Source: a virus. Taken from it: a stretch of 37,931 bases of DNA. The DNA lies in the IMG/VR virus record IMGVR_UViG_3300035034_002718, positions 1-37,931 of that record; one strand, 5' to 3'. How positions within the stretch are numbered: position 1 is the stretch's first letter; the number at the start of each line of letters is the position of its first letter. Shown piece after piece: positions 27,892 to 35,253 of this stretch. A program made the translations under genes and the position numbers. The notes below the pieces were generated by a model. That model was not told the origin of the DNA, did no database searches, and saw only the letters and a program-made list of their open reading frames with translations.

Positions 27892-29114
27892 ACCTATTAC
27901 CCTTATCATTTGATACCCCTCACGTCCACTGCAACGGACTATCACCACAGGTGCTGGCTGATATATCAAATGAAATCGGCGTTGACCCGAATGTCATAAT
28001 ATATGGAACAAGTTTTTATTCAGATAATTTTTTCAAAACAAAAAACATATTGTGGAAAGAAGTTTCTTCAGAAGAGCAATACTTTTATCCCATAGTGTTC
28101 AGATGGCCAATGAAGCGGTATGCAGAAAATGGGCACGGATATACCTTTATGGAAATTCCTGAAAAAATAATCTCAGATTGTATTGCCAACAAAGCGGCCA
28201 TAATACTGTATGATGTATGGGAAGGAAATTCATGGTGGCGGTATATGCATATGGTCACTGACATCTGCCAGAGTAATGAAGGATTGCGGCCGCATCACTT
28301 TATTGTATTGACTGGCAACATGCATATGCCCACCGATCTACCATTTAAACATGTAGCAATTGCATGGTTTCAAACTATGCAACAGCATAATGTAGACTTC
28401 GCTGGAATGCAGCACCGTATCGTCAATCAAACTCGTCGTGATCACAAATTTTTATGTATGAGTCGCAGGGCGGCCCCGCATAGATTGGCATTGGTGTATC
28501 ATCTCTGGGAATATAAAAACCAGGGCGCCATGAGTTTTGATATATCAAACTACCAGTTACTGGATATCGCATATTGGCATGCCAACATACTATACGAATT
28601 TCCTGATAAAGAAAAGATGGATTTAATAAAGCGGTCTCTGCCTTTAATATTGGAGGATGGTATTGACCCCAGCACCAATCCAATAGTAGACTTCAGCCCT
28701 CAAAAGTTTCATGACTCGCACTTACACGTGGTAGCAGAAACATATTATGACTGTAAAGATACCGAACGTACCATGTTCTTCTCAGAAAAGATATACAAAC
28801 CTATGCAATATTTGCAACCATTTGTTATTCTCAATTATCCGCATAGTTTAGTTGAGCTGCGGCGTCAAGGTTATCAAACGTTTGATAAGTGGCTTGACGA
28901 GGGATATGATGGTATGTTGAATATAAACGATAGAACCATTGCTGTAGCCCAGGTGGTAAAAGACATTTGTAAACAGTCGCCCAAGGCCAGTGCTGCAATG
29001 CATAAAGATATGCTGCCAGTATTAGAGCATAACTTCCATCAACGTATATCAAACTCCACCGCTATAGACAACGACATGTATGATCTGATACATAATGCAT
29101 TGAACAGCCTATAG
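27888..29114 (+). CDS. Possible GT10-like glycosyltransferase (phage SEK family, copy 2)
   Basis: I take ATG 27888, which gives the ATGA overlap used throughout the operon, although the frame extends upstream to 27822. The 408 residues share with the gene at 22512 the blocks KFLCMSRRAAPHRLALVYHLW (187-207), HVVAETYYD (280-288), and FFSEKIYKPMQYLQPFVI (297-314), followed by LRRQGYQTF and KWLDEGYD. This block set is common in aquatic phages and resembles the nucleotide-sugar site of GT10 enzymes. It ends convergently with the dehydrogenase gene: the palindrome CTATAG at 29109-29114 encodes Leu-stop on both strands. Glycosyltransferase function is a motif-based inference. Confidence 0.62.
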   Translation: MNLLPLSFDTPHVHCNGLSPQVLADISNEIGVDPNVIIYGTSFYSDNFFKTKNILWKEVSSEEQYFYPIVFRWPMKRYAENGHGYTFMEIPEKIISDCIANKAAIILYDVWEGNSWWRYMHMVTDICQSNEGLRPHHFIVLTGNMHMPTDLPFKHVAIAWFQTMQQHNVDFAGMQHRIVNQTRRDHKFLCMSRRAAPHRLALVYHLWEYKNQGAMSFDISNYQLLDIAYWHANILYEFPDKEKMDLIKRSLPLILEDGIDPSTNPIVDFSPQKFHDSHLHVVAETYYDCKDTERTMFFSEKIYKPMQYLQPFVILNYPHSLVELRRQGYQTFDKWLDEGYDGMLNINDRTIAVAQVVKDICKQSPKASAAMHKDMLPVLEHNFHQRISNSTAIDNDMYDLIHNALNSL

Positions 29115-30332
29115 ACGAGTGTTGCCATAATGGATCACAGTGACTGCATCATTCACATATGTACGCCATGGATCAACCACAATGCTGCCGGGCGGAATGC
29201 TGCAATACATTCGTTCAATTTGTTCTTTATCCAGATACTTGTATGTAGTCGCAGCATTGTGCGCCATTAAAAATACACTGGGTATAATTGGGGTATAATT
29301 GTCACCCGTCAATGAGTCAACATACATGGGAGTAATACCCAGTGATTGGCAAAAGTGTCCAATCAATAAACTATAACTTCCGTCCAGATATGCGACACCA
29401 GGCTTATATGCCTTACCATGGATCACAATTGGCATGTCATTAAGCTGCGCCTCCATAACCAATCTCTTGGCAATATTTTTAGCTTGCACATCGCGAGCAT
29501 TCATTATAGCATCGAAGATGTCATAACCCAGGTCAAGCTTTTGTGCCATATGTCGCAATGCAATATTATCACGTGGGTGACATGCCCCGCCATCTCCGAG
29601 TCCCGCCTTCATATATTGCGGCCCTGTGATACGCATAGTTGACTTTGCCAAGGCTTCAGTAACAATATCCACATTGATATTACCTTGCTTTTCTGCAACA
29701 TCCTGGATCATATTGGCGATGCCAATCTTGGCGCTGATCATCGTGTTATAGAAAACTTTGATGCACTCGCATTCATCCCAGGTACCAATTTCATACCTTG
29801 GACTATTCTGCATAATAGTCTGATAGAAGTCAACCAACAGTTGTGCATCACCAGTTTGTGATCCATCATCTGTACCAATTATAACCATTTCTGGGTTAAC
29901 CATATCCCAGGCTACGCTGCCCATTGCAATCAAATATGGATTGTAGACGAAACGAGTATTGGTGATGAGCGGGATGAATTCTCTACGAGTTGTTCCTGGC
30001 AGCACTGTACTAATCAATACTAGTAACTGGTCTTTAGTCATGTGCTTATTGGCTTCCACCATGACATCCTTGACAATACTATAATTAAAGTCTTTGGGTG
30101 TGAGATGCGAAGTTGGCGCCCTACCGTCGTATTCGGGATCATGTGGTGTTGGTACTGCAATAAACACGATATCTTTATTTTTAACACAGTGTTCTATAGA
30201 GTTTGATATAGTAATGAAAGATGATTCACGATGAACGGCATCATAGCCCGCCACCTGGTGGCCACCCTGCGCCATGGCTTCTGCGCAAGGCATTCCAAGT
30301 TTGCCAATTCCAATAAATCCAATTTGGGTCAT
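29109..30332 (-). CDS. UDP-glucose/GDP-mannose dehydrogenase family protein
   Basis: The 407 residues open with IGFIGIGKLGMP (G8-x-G10-x2-G13, NAD-binding), followed by VFIAVPTPHDP and STVLPGTT. The middle domain has K192 and N196 (IKVFYNTMISAKI) and the catalytic C251 in GLGDGGACHPRDN. The C-terminal domain includes HGKAYKPGV and ends at the hydrophobic nucleotide-binding part. This is the two-step oxidation of UDP-glucose-type sugars to uronic acids. Oddly, the usual NPEFL segment, with its conserved Glu, reads NPYLIAMGS, so substrate or rate may differ. It is the only minus-strand gene, with an AGGAA ribosome site (complement of 30338-30342) and a 44-nt divergent gap from the carbamoyltransferase gene. 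Confidence 0.92.
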   Translation of the reverse strand: MTQIGFIGIGKLGMPCAEAMAQGGHQVAGYDAVHRESSFITISNSIEHCVKNKDIVFIAVPTPHDPEYDGRAPTSHLTPKDFNYSIVKDVMVEANKHMTKDQLLVLISTVLPGTTRREFIPLITNTRFVYNPYLIAMGSVAWDMVNPEMVIIGTDDGSQTGDAQLLVDFYQTIMQNSPRYEIGTWDECECIKVFYNTMISAKIGIANMIQDVAEKQGNINVDIVTEALAKSTMRITGPQYMKAGLGDGGACHPRDNIALRHMAQKLDLGYDIFDAIMNARDVQAKNIAKRLVMEAQLNDMPIVIHGKAYKPGVAYLDGSYSLLIGHFCQSLGITPMYVDSLTGDNYTPIIPSVFLMAHNAATTYKYLDKEQIERMYCSIPPGSIVVDPWRTYVNDAVTVIHYGNTRL

Positions 30333-30341
30333 ATGTTTTCC

Positions 30342-30349
30342 TATAAATA
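30342..30349 (+). promoter_or_regulatory. T4-late-type promoter box TATAAATA
   Basis: An exact TATAAATA occurs in the 44-nt gap between the divergent dehydrogenase and carbamoyltransferase genes. In T4 this octamer is read by the phage late sigma factor gp55. Initiation about 6-8 nt downstream would give a leader of about 20 nt, containing AAGGA (30365-30369) seven bases before the ATG at 30377. The gap has no sigma70 -35 hexamer upstream of it. An 8-bp motif in AT-rich DNA can occur by chance, but its position in the only divergent gap supports a late promoter for the right half of the cassette. Confidence 0.55.
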
Positions 30350-30376
30350 TAGCATATATTTAGCAAGGACAACAGC

Positions 30377-31867
30377 ATGATTAGATGGGGAATTTCCGCG
30401 CAGAGCCACGACGCGGCGTTGGCAGTAATGGTTGATGACCAATTGGTCTATGCCAGCCATGGTGAACGATACAGTCGTATCAAGAATGACAAAGACTTGC
30501 ATCCAGACCAGATCACAGAAGCTATGCAATATGGCGAGCCAGACCAGCTATTCTACTATGAACGCCCACTGATGAAGAAATTGCGCCAAGCTTATGCTGG
30601 CCAATATGATCTATTATTCAAACAAGGCCCCAGAAGCTATATGCGCAAACTGGGCATTCATGCGCCCATGACCACGACAGATCATCATCATAGTCATGCA
30701 GCATATGGATATTACACCAGCACGTTCAGTGAAGCAGATATACTGGTCATTGACAGCATAGGTGAGTTCACTACCACATCGCTGTGGCGGGGTCGACGGC
30801 AACAGTTAACCAAAATTATTGAACAAAAATATCCTAATAGCATAGGCCTATGGTATAGTGCAATGACGCAACGATTGGGGCTGATACCACAAGAGCACGA
30901 ATATATTCTAATGGGTATGGCTGCATTTGGAGACCCCAAAAAATATAAATCAGAGATATTACAAGATTTCTTTACATGCCTCCCCAGCAAACACAACTTT
31001 AATATCATATTCAAACATAATCTGCATCGAGGATGCCAATGGTGGCGGCCAGACTTAAACACAGTTCAAGACTTAACAGACATCGCTGCGGCTGTACAAG
31101 AAATCTATACTGATATCTTTAAGCAATTATTAGCCTATGCGGCTTATCGTGGTACTGGTCGCAACCTGGTAGTGACAGGAGGATGTGCCCTCAATTGTGT
31201 TGCCAATACTCAGGCATATTCATATTATGAAAAGGTGTGGATACCTGCCAATCCTGGCGATGCAGGATCAAGTGTGGGTGCCATCTTGGCAAATAACCCA
31301 CGTCATATCACCATGCCTACAGCAAGTCTGGGCACTGATATTCCTGGAGACTATCCAATTGATGATATTATCTCAGACCTATTGTCAACTGGAGTGAGTG
31401 CTGTGGCCGCTGGGCGCGCAGAATTTGGGCCCCGAGCCCTGGGTAATAGAAGTATACTTGCTGATCCGCGCGTCGTGGGGGTCAAAGACAAAGTCAATGC
31501 ACTCAAGCATCGTGAAGAATTTAGACCCTTTGCTCCAGCCGTGTTGATATCTCATGCAAATGAATACTTTCATACTCCCATGTTGTGCAATGGCTTGAAT
31601 TCACCATTCATGCAATATGCTTGGCCATGTATATCGCCAGACAAATTTCCAGGTATTGTGCATGTGGATGGCACTAGTCGAGTGCAAACTGTGGTCAATG
31701 ATCAGTCAGGGTTTAGCAGACTATTGAAAGCCTGGCTAAGCCAGACTGGATGCCCCATGTTGCTGAATACCAGTCTGAATATCAAAGGTGAACCGTTAGT
31801 AAATACAAAAGAAGATGCCCAACGCTGGAGTCACCGGTATGGCATTCAAGTAAGGACACCCCATTGA
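30377..31867 (+). CDS. Carbamoyltransferase (NodU/CmcH/TobZ family)
   Basis: It transfers carbamoyl from carbamoyl phosphate (via carbamoyl-adenylate) to a hydroxyl of a sugar or similar acceptor. The 496 residues have nearly all family signatures in order: GISAQSHDAALAV (H11), D102-H-H-H-S-H107, VIDSIGE, ILMGMAAFGDP, VVTGGCALNCVANT, AEFGPRALGNRSILADPR, EEFRPFAPAV, GTSRVQTV and NTSLNIKGEPLVNT. The C-terminus is a little shorter than bacterial members, with no frameshift. ATG 30377 has a good AAGGA site. The first of the right-hand sub-cluster, it may be expressed from the TATAAATA box. In bacteria these enzymes decorate Nod factors, antibiotics and O-antigen; here the acceptor is probably a glycan. 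Confidence 0.93.
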   Translation: MIRWGISAQSHDAALAVMVDDQLVYASHGERYSRIKNDKDLHPDQITEAMQYGEPDQLFYYERPLMKKLRQAYAGQYDLLFKQGPRSYMRKLGIHAPMTTTDHHHSHAAYGYYTSTFSEADILVIDSIGEFTTTSLWRGRRQQLTKIIEQKYPNSIGLWYSAMTQRLGLIPQEHEYILMGMAAFGDPKKYKSEILQDFFTCLPSKHNFNIIFKHNLHRGCQWWRPDLNTVQDLTDIAAAVQEIYTDIFKQLLAYAAYRGTGRNLVVTGGCALNCVANTQAYSYYEKVWIPANPGDAGSSVGAILANNPRHITMPTASLGTDIPGDYPIDDIISDLLSTGVSAVAAGRAEFGPRALGNRSILADPRVVGVKDKVNALKHREEFRPFAPAVLISHANEYFHTPMLCNGLNSPFMQYAWPCISPDKFPGIVHVDGTSRVQTVVNDQSGFSRLLKAWLSQTGCPMLLNTSLNIKGEPLVNTKEDAQRWSHRYGIQVRTPH

Positions 31868-31965
31868 AATATATTAAAAATTGGATCGCAATTATCCTTT
31901 GCCGCCGAAGGAATAAACAACGATTGAAAAAACTGCGCCAACGCGATCCATTCATCTATAGATGA
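31864..31965 (+). CDS. 33-residue basic peptide, translationally coupled by TTGA
   Basis: The frame opens with TTG in a TTGA overlap with the carbamoyltransferase stop, the same arrangement as at 19957, and ends at TGA 31963-31965. It encodes a short hydrophobic start (NWIAIIL), a strongly basic helix with many Arg, Lys and Gln, and the ending RDPFIYR. A basic helix followed by a D-P-F-I-Y ending recalls small uncharacterised peptides of marine myoviruses, which I judge from memory. It is too short for standard ORF cut-offs. Function is unknown; it could bind nucleic acid or a membrane. The inverted repeat GGATCGC/GCGATCC (31883-31889 and 31943-31949) falls inside it and may be coincidental. 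Confidence 0.55.
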   Translation: MKYIKNWIAIILCRRRNKQRLKKLRQRDPFIYR

Positions 31966-31966
31966 A
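31951..31966 (+). repeat. Perfect 16-bp palindrome at the end of the small peptide gene
   Basis: TTCATCTATAGATGAA reads identically on both strands and spans the last codons and stop of the 33-residue peptide gene. The ATGA inside it also opens a 27-codon frame (31962-32045) that ends within the methyltransferase start region. About 0.6 palindromes of 16 bp are expected by chance in a window this size, so it is not remarkable alone. Its position just upstream of a promoter-like sequence makes an operator or attenuation role conceivable. Confidence 0.4.
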
Positions 31967-32001
31967 CGGCGTGAGTTTATATCGTCAGAAAGATATCTGC
32001 C

Positions 32002-32030
32002 TTGACAGTAATGCACAAAGATTATACAAT
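32002..32030 (+). promoter_or_regulatory. Near-consensus sigma70 promoter overlapping the methyltransferase start
   Basis: TTGACA (32002-32007) and TACAAT (32025-32030) are 17 nt apart, one mismatch from the ideal. It overlaps the possible start codons of the methyltransferase gene (TTG 32002, ATG 32011, ATG 32032). Transcription would begin near 32037, after all of them, so this promoter could not give the full methyltransferase. It could supply the downstream glycosyltransferase to oxygenase genes. It may also be a chance match within coding DNA. Confidence 0.4.
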
Positions 32031-32937
32031 AATGACAGTTGTTGATAAAAACCAGCAATACCATTGGTTATACGGTATCAAACAATATTTTGCCATATAT
32101 GAAGTTGACAGCGTTAAATATGTTGACTCAGTAATAGAATCATTACTGCACCGCAATCCATGGCAATTGCGCGACCTGATAATCTCCATCAGTCGAACCA
32201 GCGGCAATCTTGAAAGAGATTTAAACGCCGTATTGATGCCATCGTTTGATATTGATGATTTTTGCAATACATCAGTTCTACTGGGCATCCTCTATTGTTT
32301 GACGGGCTCTGAGTTTATAAAGAACATAAAGTCCTGGTATGACGAAGAAACTCCCGAGGACTTTAATGATCATTTTAGCTCTGGCCAGATATTATCAAAA
32401 TGTATGGTTGCTGATTATTTTGGCAGTATCCTTAACGACGATGTCAAAACTATAGTGATATACGGAGGATGGTATGGCATGCTCATACACTATCTCGAAC
32501 ACGTCGCACCCGTCACTGGCACGGCGATACAATACGTGGTAGTTGATTCTGATCCTGTTGCTGTACGACGCTGTAAGAAGCTGATGTGGCATCTTGGTCT
32601 TCAGTTAAGAGTGCAGGTGATATGCAGCGATGTTGACTACATCTACAATGTTGATGGTATGATGTATATTCCAGCAAATGACGATGTGCATGAAGTTGAT
32701 CCAGACTTGATCATCAATACCAGCAGCGAACATATGAACAATGAATGGTTTGCCCAGATTACAGATGGCACCAGAGTGATACTGCAAACAAACGATTTTC
32801 ATGATTGCACACAACATATCAACACCGTGAATTCAATGGATGAAGTCATGGAACAATATTCCATGACCACTGTGGATTTCACACATGAAAAAGATATTGG
32901 ACCTTTTACAAGATATATGTTGGCCGGAACCAAATGA
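32011..32937 (+). CDS. Class I SAM-dependent methyltransferase-like protein
   Basis: A 308-residue protein with an N-terminal helical part and a Rossmann-like C-terminal part. IVIYGGWYGML at about 148-158 is motif I with its glycine turn, VVVDSDPVAVRRCKKL at 176-191 supplies the acidic residue (D179 or D181) that would hold the ribose of SAM, and DLIINTSSEHM at 232-242 is the motif IV position. This N-T-S-x-E-H-M form is common in an unnamed phage methyltransferase family. The acceptor is unknown. The start is uncertain: TTG 32002, ATG 32011 or ATG 32032, none with a good ribosome site. It ends in ATGA with the GT32-type gene, suggesting a role in the same glycan pathway. Confidence 0.75.
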   Translation: MHKDYTIMTVVDKNQQYHWLYGIKQYFAIYEVDSVKYVDSVIESLLHRNPWQLRDLIISISRTSGNLERDLNAVLMPSFDIDDFCNTSVLLGILYCLTGSEFIKNIKSWYDEETPEDFNDHFSSGQILSKCMVADYFGSILNDDVKTIVIYGGWYGMLIHYLEHVAPVTGTAIQYVVVDSDPVAVRRCKKLMWHLGLQLRVQVICSDVDYIYNVDGMMYIPANDDVHEVDPDLIINTSSEHMNNEWFAQITDGTRVILQTNDFHDCTQHINTVNSMDEVMEQYSMTTVDFTHEKDIGPFTRYMLAGTK

Positions 32938-33665
32938 TTCCCAACAGGATAATATTACTAGTCAATCCAAAACCAAAGAATCCAATTGTTTCAGATTTTA
33001 TAATGGGCGCAATTAAACTCAACCCTGAGTTTGAATTCGTTTTTATTGAGGATGAAAATCTCTTCATCAAAAACCTATTCCCTCATGATTATGATAAATT
33101 TATGGCAATCACTACAAAAATTCAAAAACTTGACTTGTTGAAATTGTATGCCATATATTACTATGGTGGTTGGTATTTTGATACTGATATTGAAATGTTG
33201 GATTCCATTGCCAACCGAGTCCGTCTTCAGGATAGAATTCAATTAGTCTTTTTTGAAGAAGAGACTATATCATATGAAATATTCAAATCAGAGCAAGAAT
33301 CTGGAAGGTACCAGGACATATCACACAAATACGGCAACCCCTTCGTTCGTTATGCTAATTGCGCCGTTGCTGCCTCTAGAGGGAATGAGTTTATCAGATA
33401 TATTATTGACCGCATGTATGATGCTATAGAGACCAAAAACTCAGCGCCCGCGGATCAATTTGAATACTGGATCTACAACACAACAGGCCCTGATAAGATA
33501 ACTGAATGTATCAGAAATTTGCCATTAATGGTGGATGATGTGCATTTTGTTGCATCGTCCTTGGACACCGTCAGACAAGATAGTAAATTACCATACCCAT
33601 TAATGATTGGTAATTTTGGCCGTCACTGGTGCCATGGTAGCTGGAAACATGACAAGACCATATGA
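32934..33665 (+). CDS. GT32-type glycosyltransferase (DxD sugar-binding)
   Basis: 243 residues. IQKLDLLKLYAIYYYGGWYF followed by D83-T-D85 is the hallmark of the OCH1/capsular GT32 group and of the DxD sugar-binding region of clostridial toxins. NTTGPDKITECI (about 181-192) and HWCHGSWK near the C-terminus complete the pattern. It would transfer a sugar from a nucleotide donor using a divalent metal, with retention of configuration. There is no membrane anchor. It is coupled by ATGA to the genes on both sides (methyltransferase-like upstream, GT4-type downstream), so these three probably act on one product. Donor and acceptor are not deducible. Confidence 0.9.
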   Translation: MIPNRIILLVNPKPKNPIVSDFIMGAIKLNPEFEFVFIEDENLFIKNLFPHDYDKFMAITTKIQKLDLLKLYAIYYYGGWYFDTDIEMLDSIANRVRLQDRIQLVFFEEETISYEIFKSEQESGRYQDISHKYGNPFVRYANCAVAASRGNEFIRYIIDRMYDAIETKNSAPADQFEYWIYNTTGPDKITECIRNLPLMVDDVHFVASSLDTVRQDSKLPYPLMIGNFGRHWCHGSWKHDKTI

Positions 33666-34696
33666 CAGTACTATTATTCACAAATATAAATCAATACCTC
33701 GCCACCCATGAAGCATTCAAGCTTGACAACTTGGCTAGAGTTATAAATGGTTATGACATTCAAATTTTTATCAGGCGGTTGGACAACACCCCCATAATCA
33801 CCAATAGTCAATTCCATTATTCCTCAATCAATCCAACCAGTACGGTATTACAGCAAGAAATTAATGAAGCACTGCAAAGAACCAAACCACAAAAAGTAGT
33901 GAACCTACTGGAAAACTTTTTTCCATGGGATTTGGTGACTGACACAAATGCTGAAAAAATATATTTTGTCAGGAGTTGTGCTGCAAAATTATGTCAGGTA
34001 TTGTCCAGGGCGCAATATAGTACTGATCAATCAGTAATGGATCTATACCATGGACTGGCACATAGAGAACAAACCTTCATTAATATCAGCGACACCATCA
34101 TTACTGATTCGCCAAACAGTCAGAGCGCCGTCAATGAAATGTATGGGGTCATTCCAGAAATATGCTGGGAGTATATAAATCCAGAAAAATATAACACAGT
34201 CCAACCCATCACCCATTGGTCAAATCAAATATTCAATATTGGAAGAAGAGATTTTCAGAAAGGTCTACAGTTTATTAAACCTCCCGTCGCTTTCAAATTA
34301 TTGAGTTTTGGTAAGAATGAAGTCAACTCAATGCCGTATATCGCCGATAACATTGTTGAAATGGAATGCCAAAATTTTGATCAATACCGGACACATATTG
34401 AATCCAGCATATTTGGCATATACCCAAGTATCTGGGAGAGCAATGGCTATTCAGTGCAAGAATGTTTGGCCATGGGCCGAATCCCGGTTATTCAAAAAGG
34501 GAGTGGAGGCCATGAAAGACTATGTGATGACACCAACAGCATCACTATAGATTTCAGGAGAGGCCAAACAGATTGGGAATCAATATTGTATGACTGCGCC
34601 GATTGGCGATCTCGTGCCGCCCAGGCTCGTGAAACCATAACACCCACTATGTATCGCACCAGTTTAAATAAATTTATGGATATTATTTTCAAATGA
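33662..34696 (+). CDS. GT4-type (GT-B fold) glycosyltransferase
   Basis: 344 residues. The C-terminal domain opens with FNIGRRDFQKGLQFI, whose R195 and K200 suit the phosphate-binding positions of GT4 enzymes, and contains E259-x7-E267 (WESNGYSVQECLAMGRIPV), the typical motif that holds the sugar donor. The N-terminal acceptor domain is less conserved, as usual. It lies between ATGA overlaps with the GT32-type gene and the unknown 186-residue gene. The DNA is AT-rich and the length normal. It would extend a glycan or glycolipid; the sugar is not predictable. Confidence 0.85.
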   Translation: MTVLLFTNINQYLATHEAFKLDNLARVINGYDIQIFIRRLDNTPIITNSQFHYSSINPTSTVLQQEINEALQRTKPQKVVNLLENFFPWDLVTDTNAEKIYFVRSCAAKLCQVLSRAQYSTDQSVMDLYHGLAHREQTFINISDTIITDSPNSQSAVNEMYGVIPEICWEYINPEKYNTVQPITHWSNQIFNIGRRDFQKGLQFIKPPVAFKLLSFGKNEVNSMPYIADNIVEMECQNFDQYRTHIESSIFGIYPSIWESNGYSVQECLAMGRIPVIQKGSGGHERLCDDTNSITIDFRRGQTDWESILYDCADWRSRAAQARETITPTMYRTSLNKFMDIIFK

Positions 34697-35253
34697 CATT
34701 GGATACCCACAAACTTTCTGGAGGCTATATTTACAAGCCAGTAATATCTGGACTCATAGTTGATTTTGATTCTGATTTCATTACTCATATCAATTATGCT
34801 GAAAATAGTGCAGACCGGTTGTCATCCAATTATACTCTATTCCATATCGCAAAAATGCAGGAATATGGATATATTTATGACAAACATCCTGGCAACCTAG
34901 TGTTCATGGTTGGACTAGAAAACTTTCATGACAACGCATATAGAATTGAGTCCAGGTTATTTGTTCATCATGATTATAGAACCAAGTTATGGCGCAGTCC
35001 AGATAATTACGAGTCAGTAAAGCATCAGATAAATAACCATATACACAGTTGTGATTTTTTATTCAAGAGCAGAACTGCCAAAAATCCAGCAGGATTTTTA
35101 ATTTCAAGAAAATTAAATGATTATTTTGATGATTGGCTAGTCTATAGAAACCAGATTGAATTAAGGTATAAAGACAATCATCAATTAATTATGTATAAAA
35201 CTATTAAGGGCAATACCAATGATCACATTTCAAAACTTTTATTCAAAATATAA
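34693..35253 (+). CDS. Unknown 186-residue protein, possibly GNAT-like
   Basis: Coupled by ATGA to the GT4-type gene and overlapping the desaturase gene by 35 nt. The central YRIESRLFVHHDYRTKLWRS (about 78-97) resembles the strand and loop before the acyl-CoA site of GNAT acetyltransferases (R-L-x-V-H-x-x-Y-R), and the final strand region ELRYKDNHQLIMYKTI looks like the C-terminal strand of such a fold. I see no exact R/Q-x-x-G-x-A/G motif, so this is a weak hint. His and Tyr are frequent; there are no membrane segments. Similar hypothetical proteins occur in aquatic phages. An acyl or amino-sugar acyltransferase is one possibility, but the function is unknown. Confidence 0.6.
   Translation: MTLDTHKLSGGYIYKPVISGLIVDFDSDFITHINYAENSADRLSSNYTLFHIAKMQEYGYIYDKHPGNLVFMVGLENFHDNAYRIESRLFVHHDYRTKLWRSPDNYESVKHQINNHIHSCDFLFKSRTAKNPAGFLISRKLNDYFDDWLVYRNQIELRYKDNHQLIMYKTIKGNTNDHISKLLFKI

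Noticed and set aside
31801-31867. Possible frameshift at the C-terminus of the carbamoyltransferase
   Set aside because: The frame continues sensibly through the GEPLVNT motif to a natural stop that overlaps the next small gene.
31883-31949. tRNA-like acceptor pair GGATCGC/GCGATCC with an inner hairpin
   Set aside because: The 67-nt span has no T-arm loop (TTC-type), the D-arm position pairs too long, and the stretch is better explained as the 33-codon gene. Not called as RNA.
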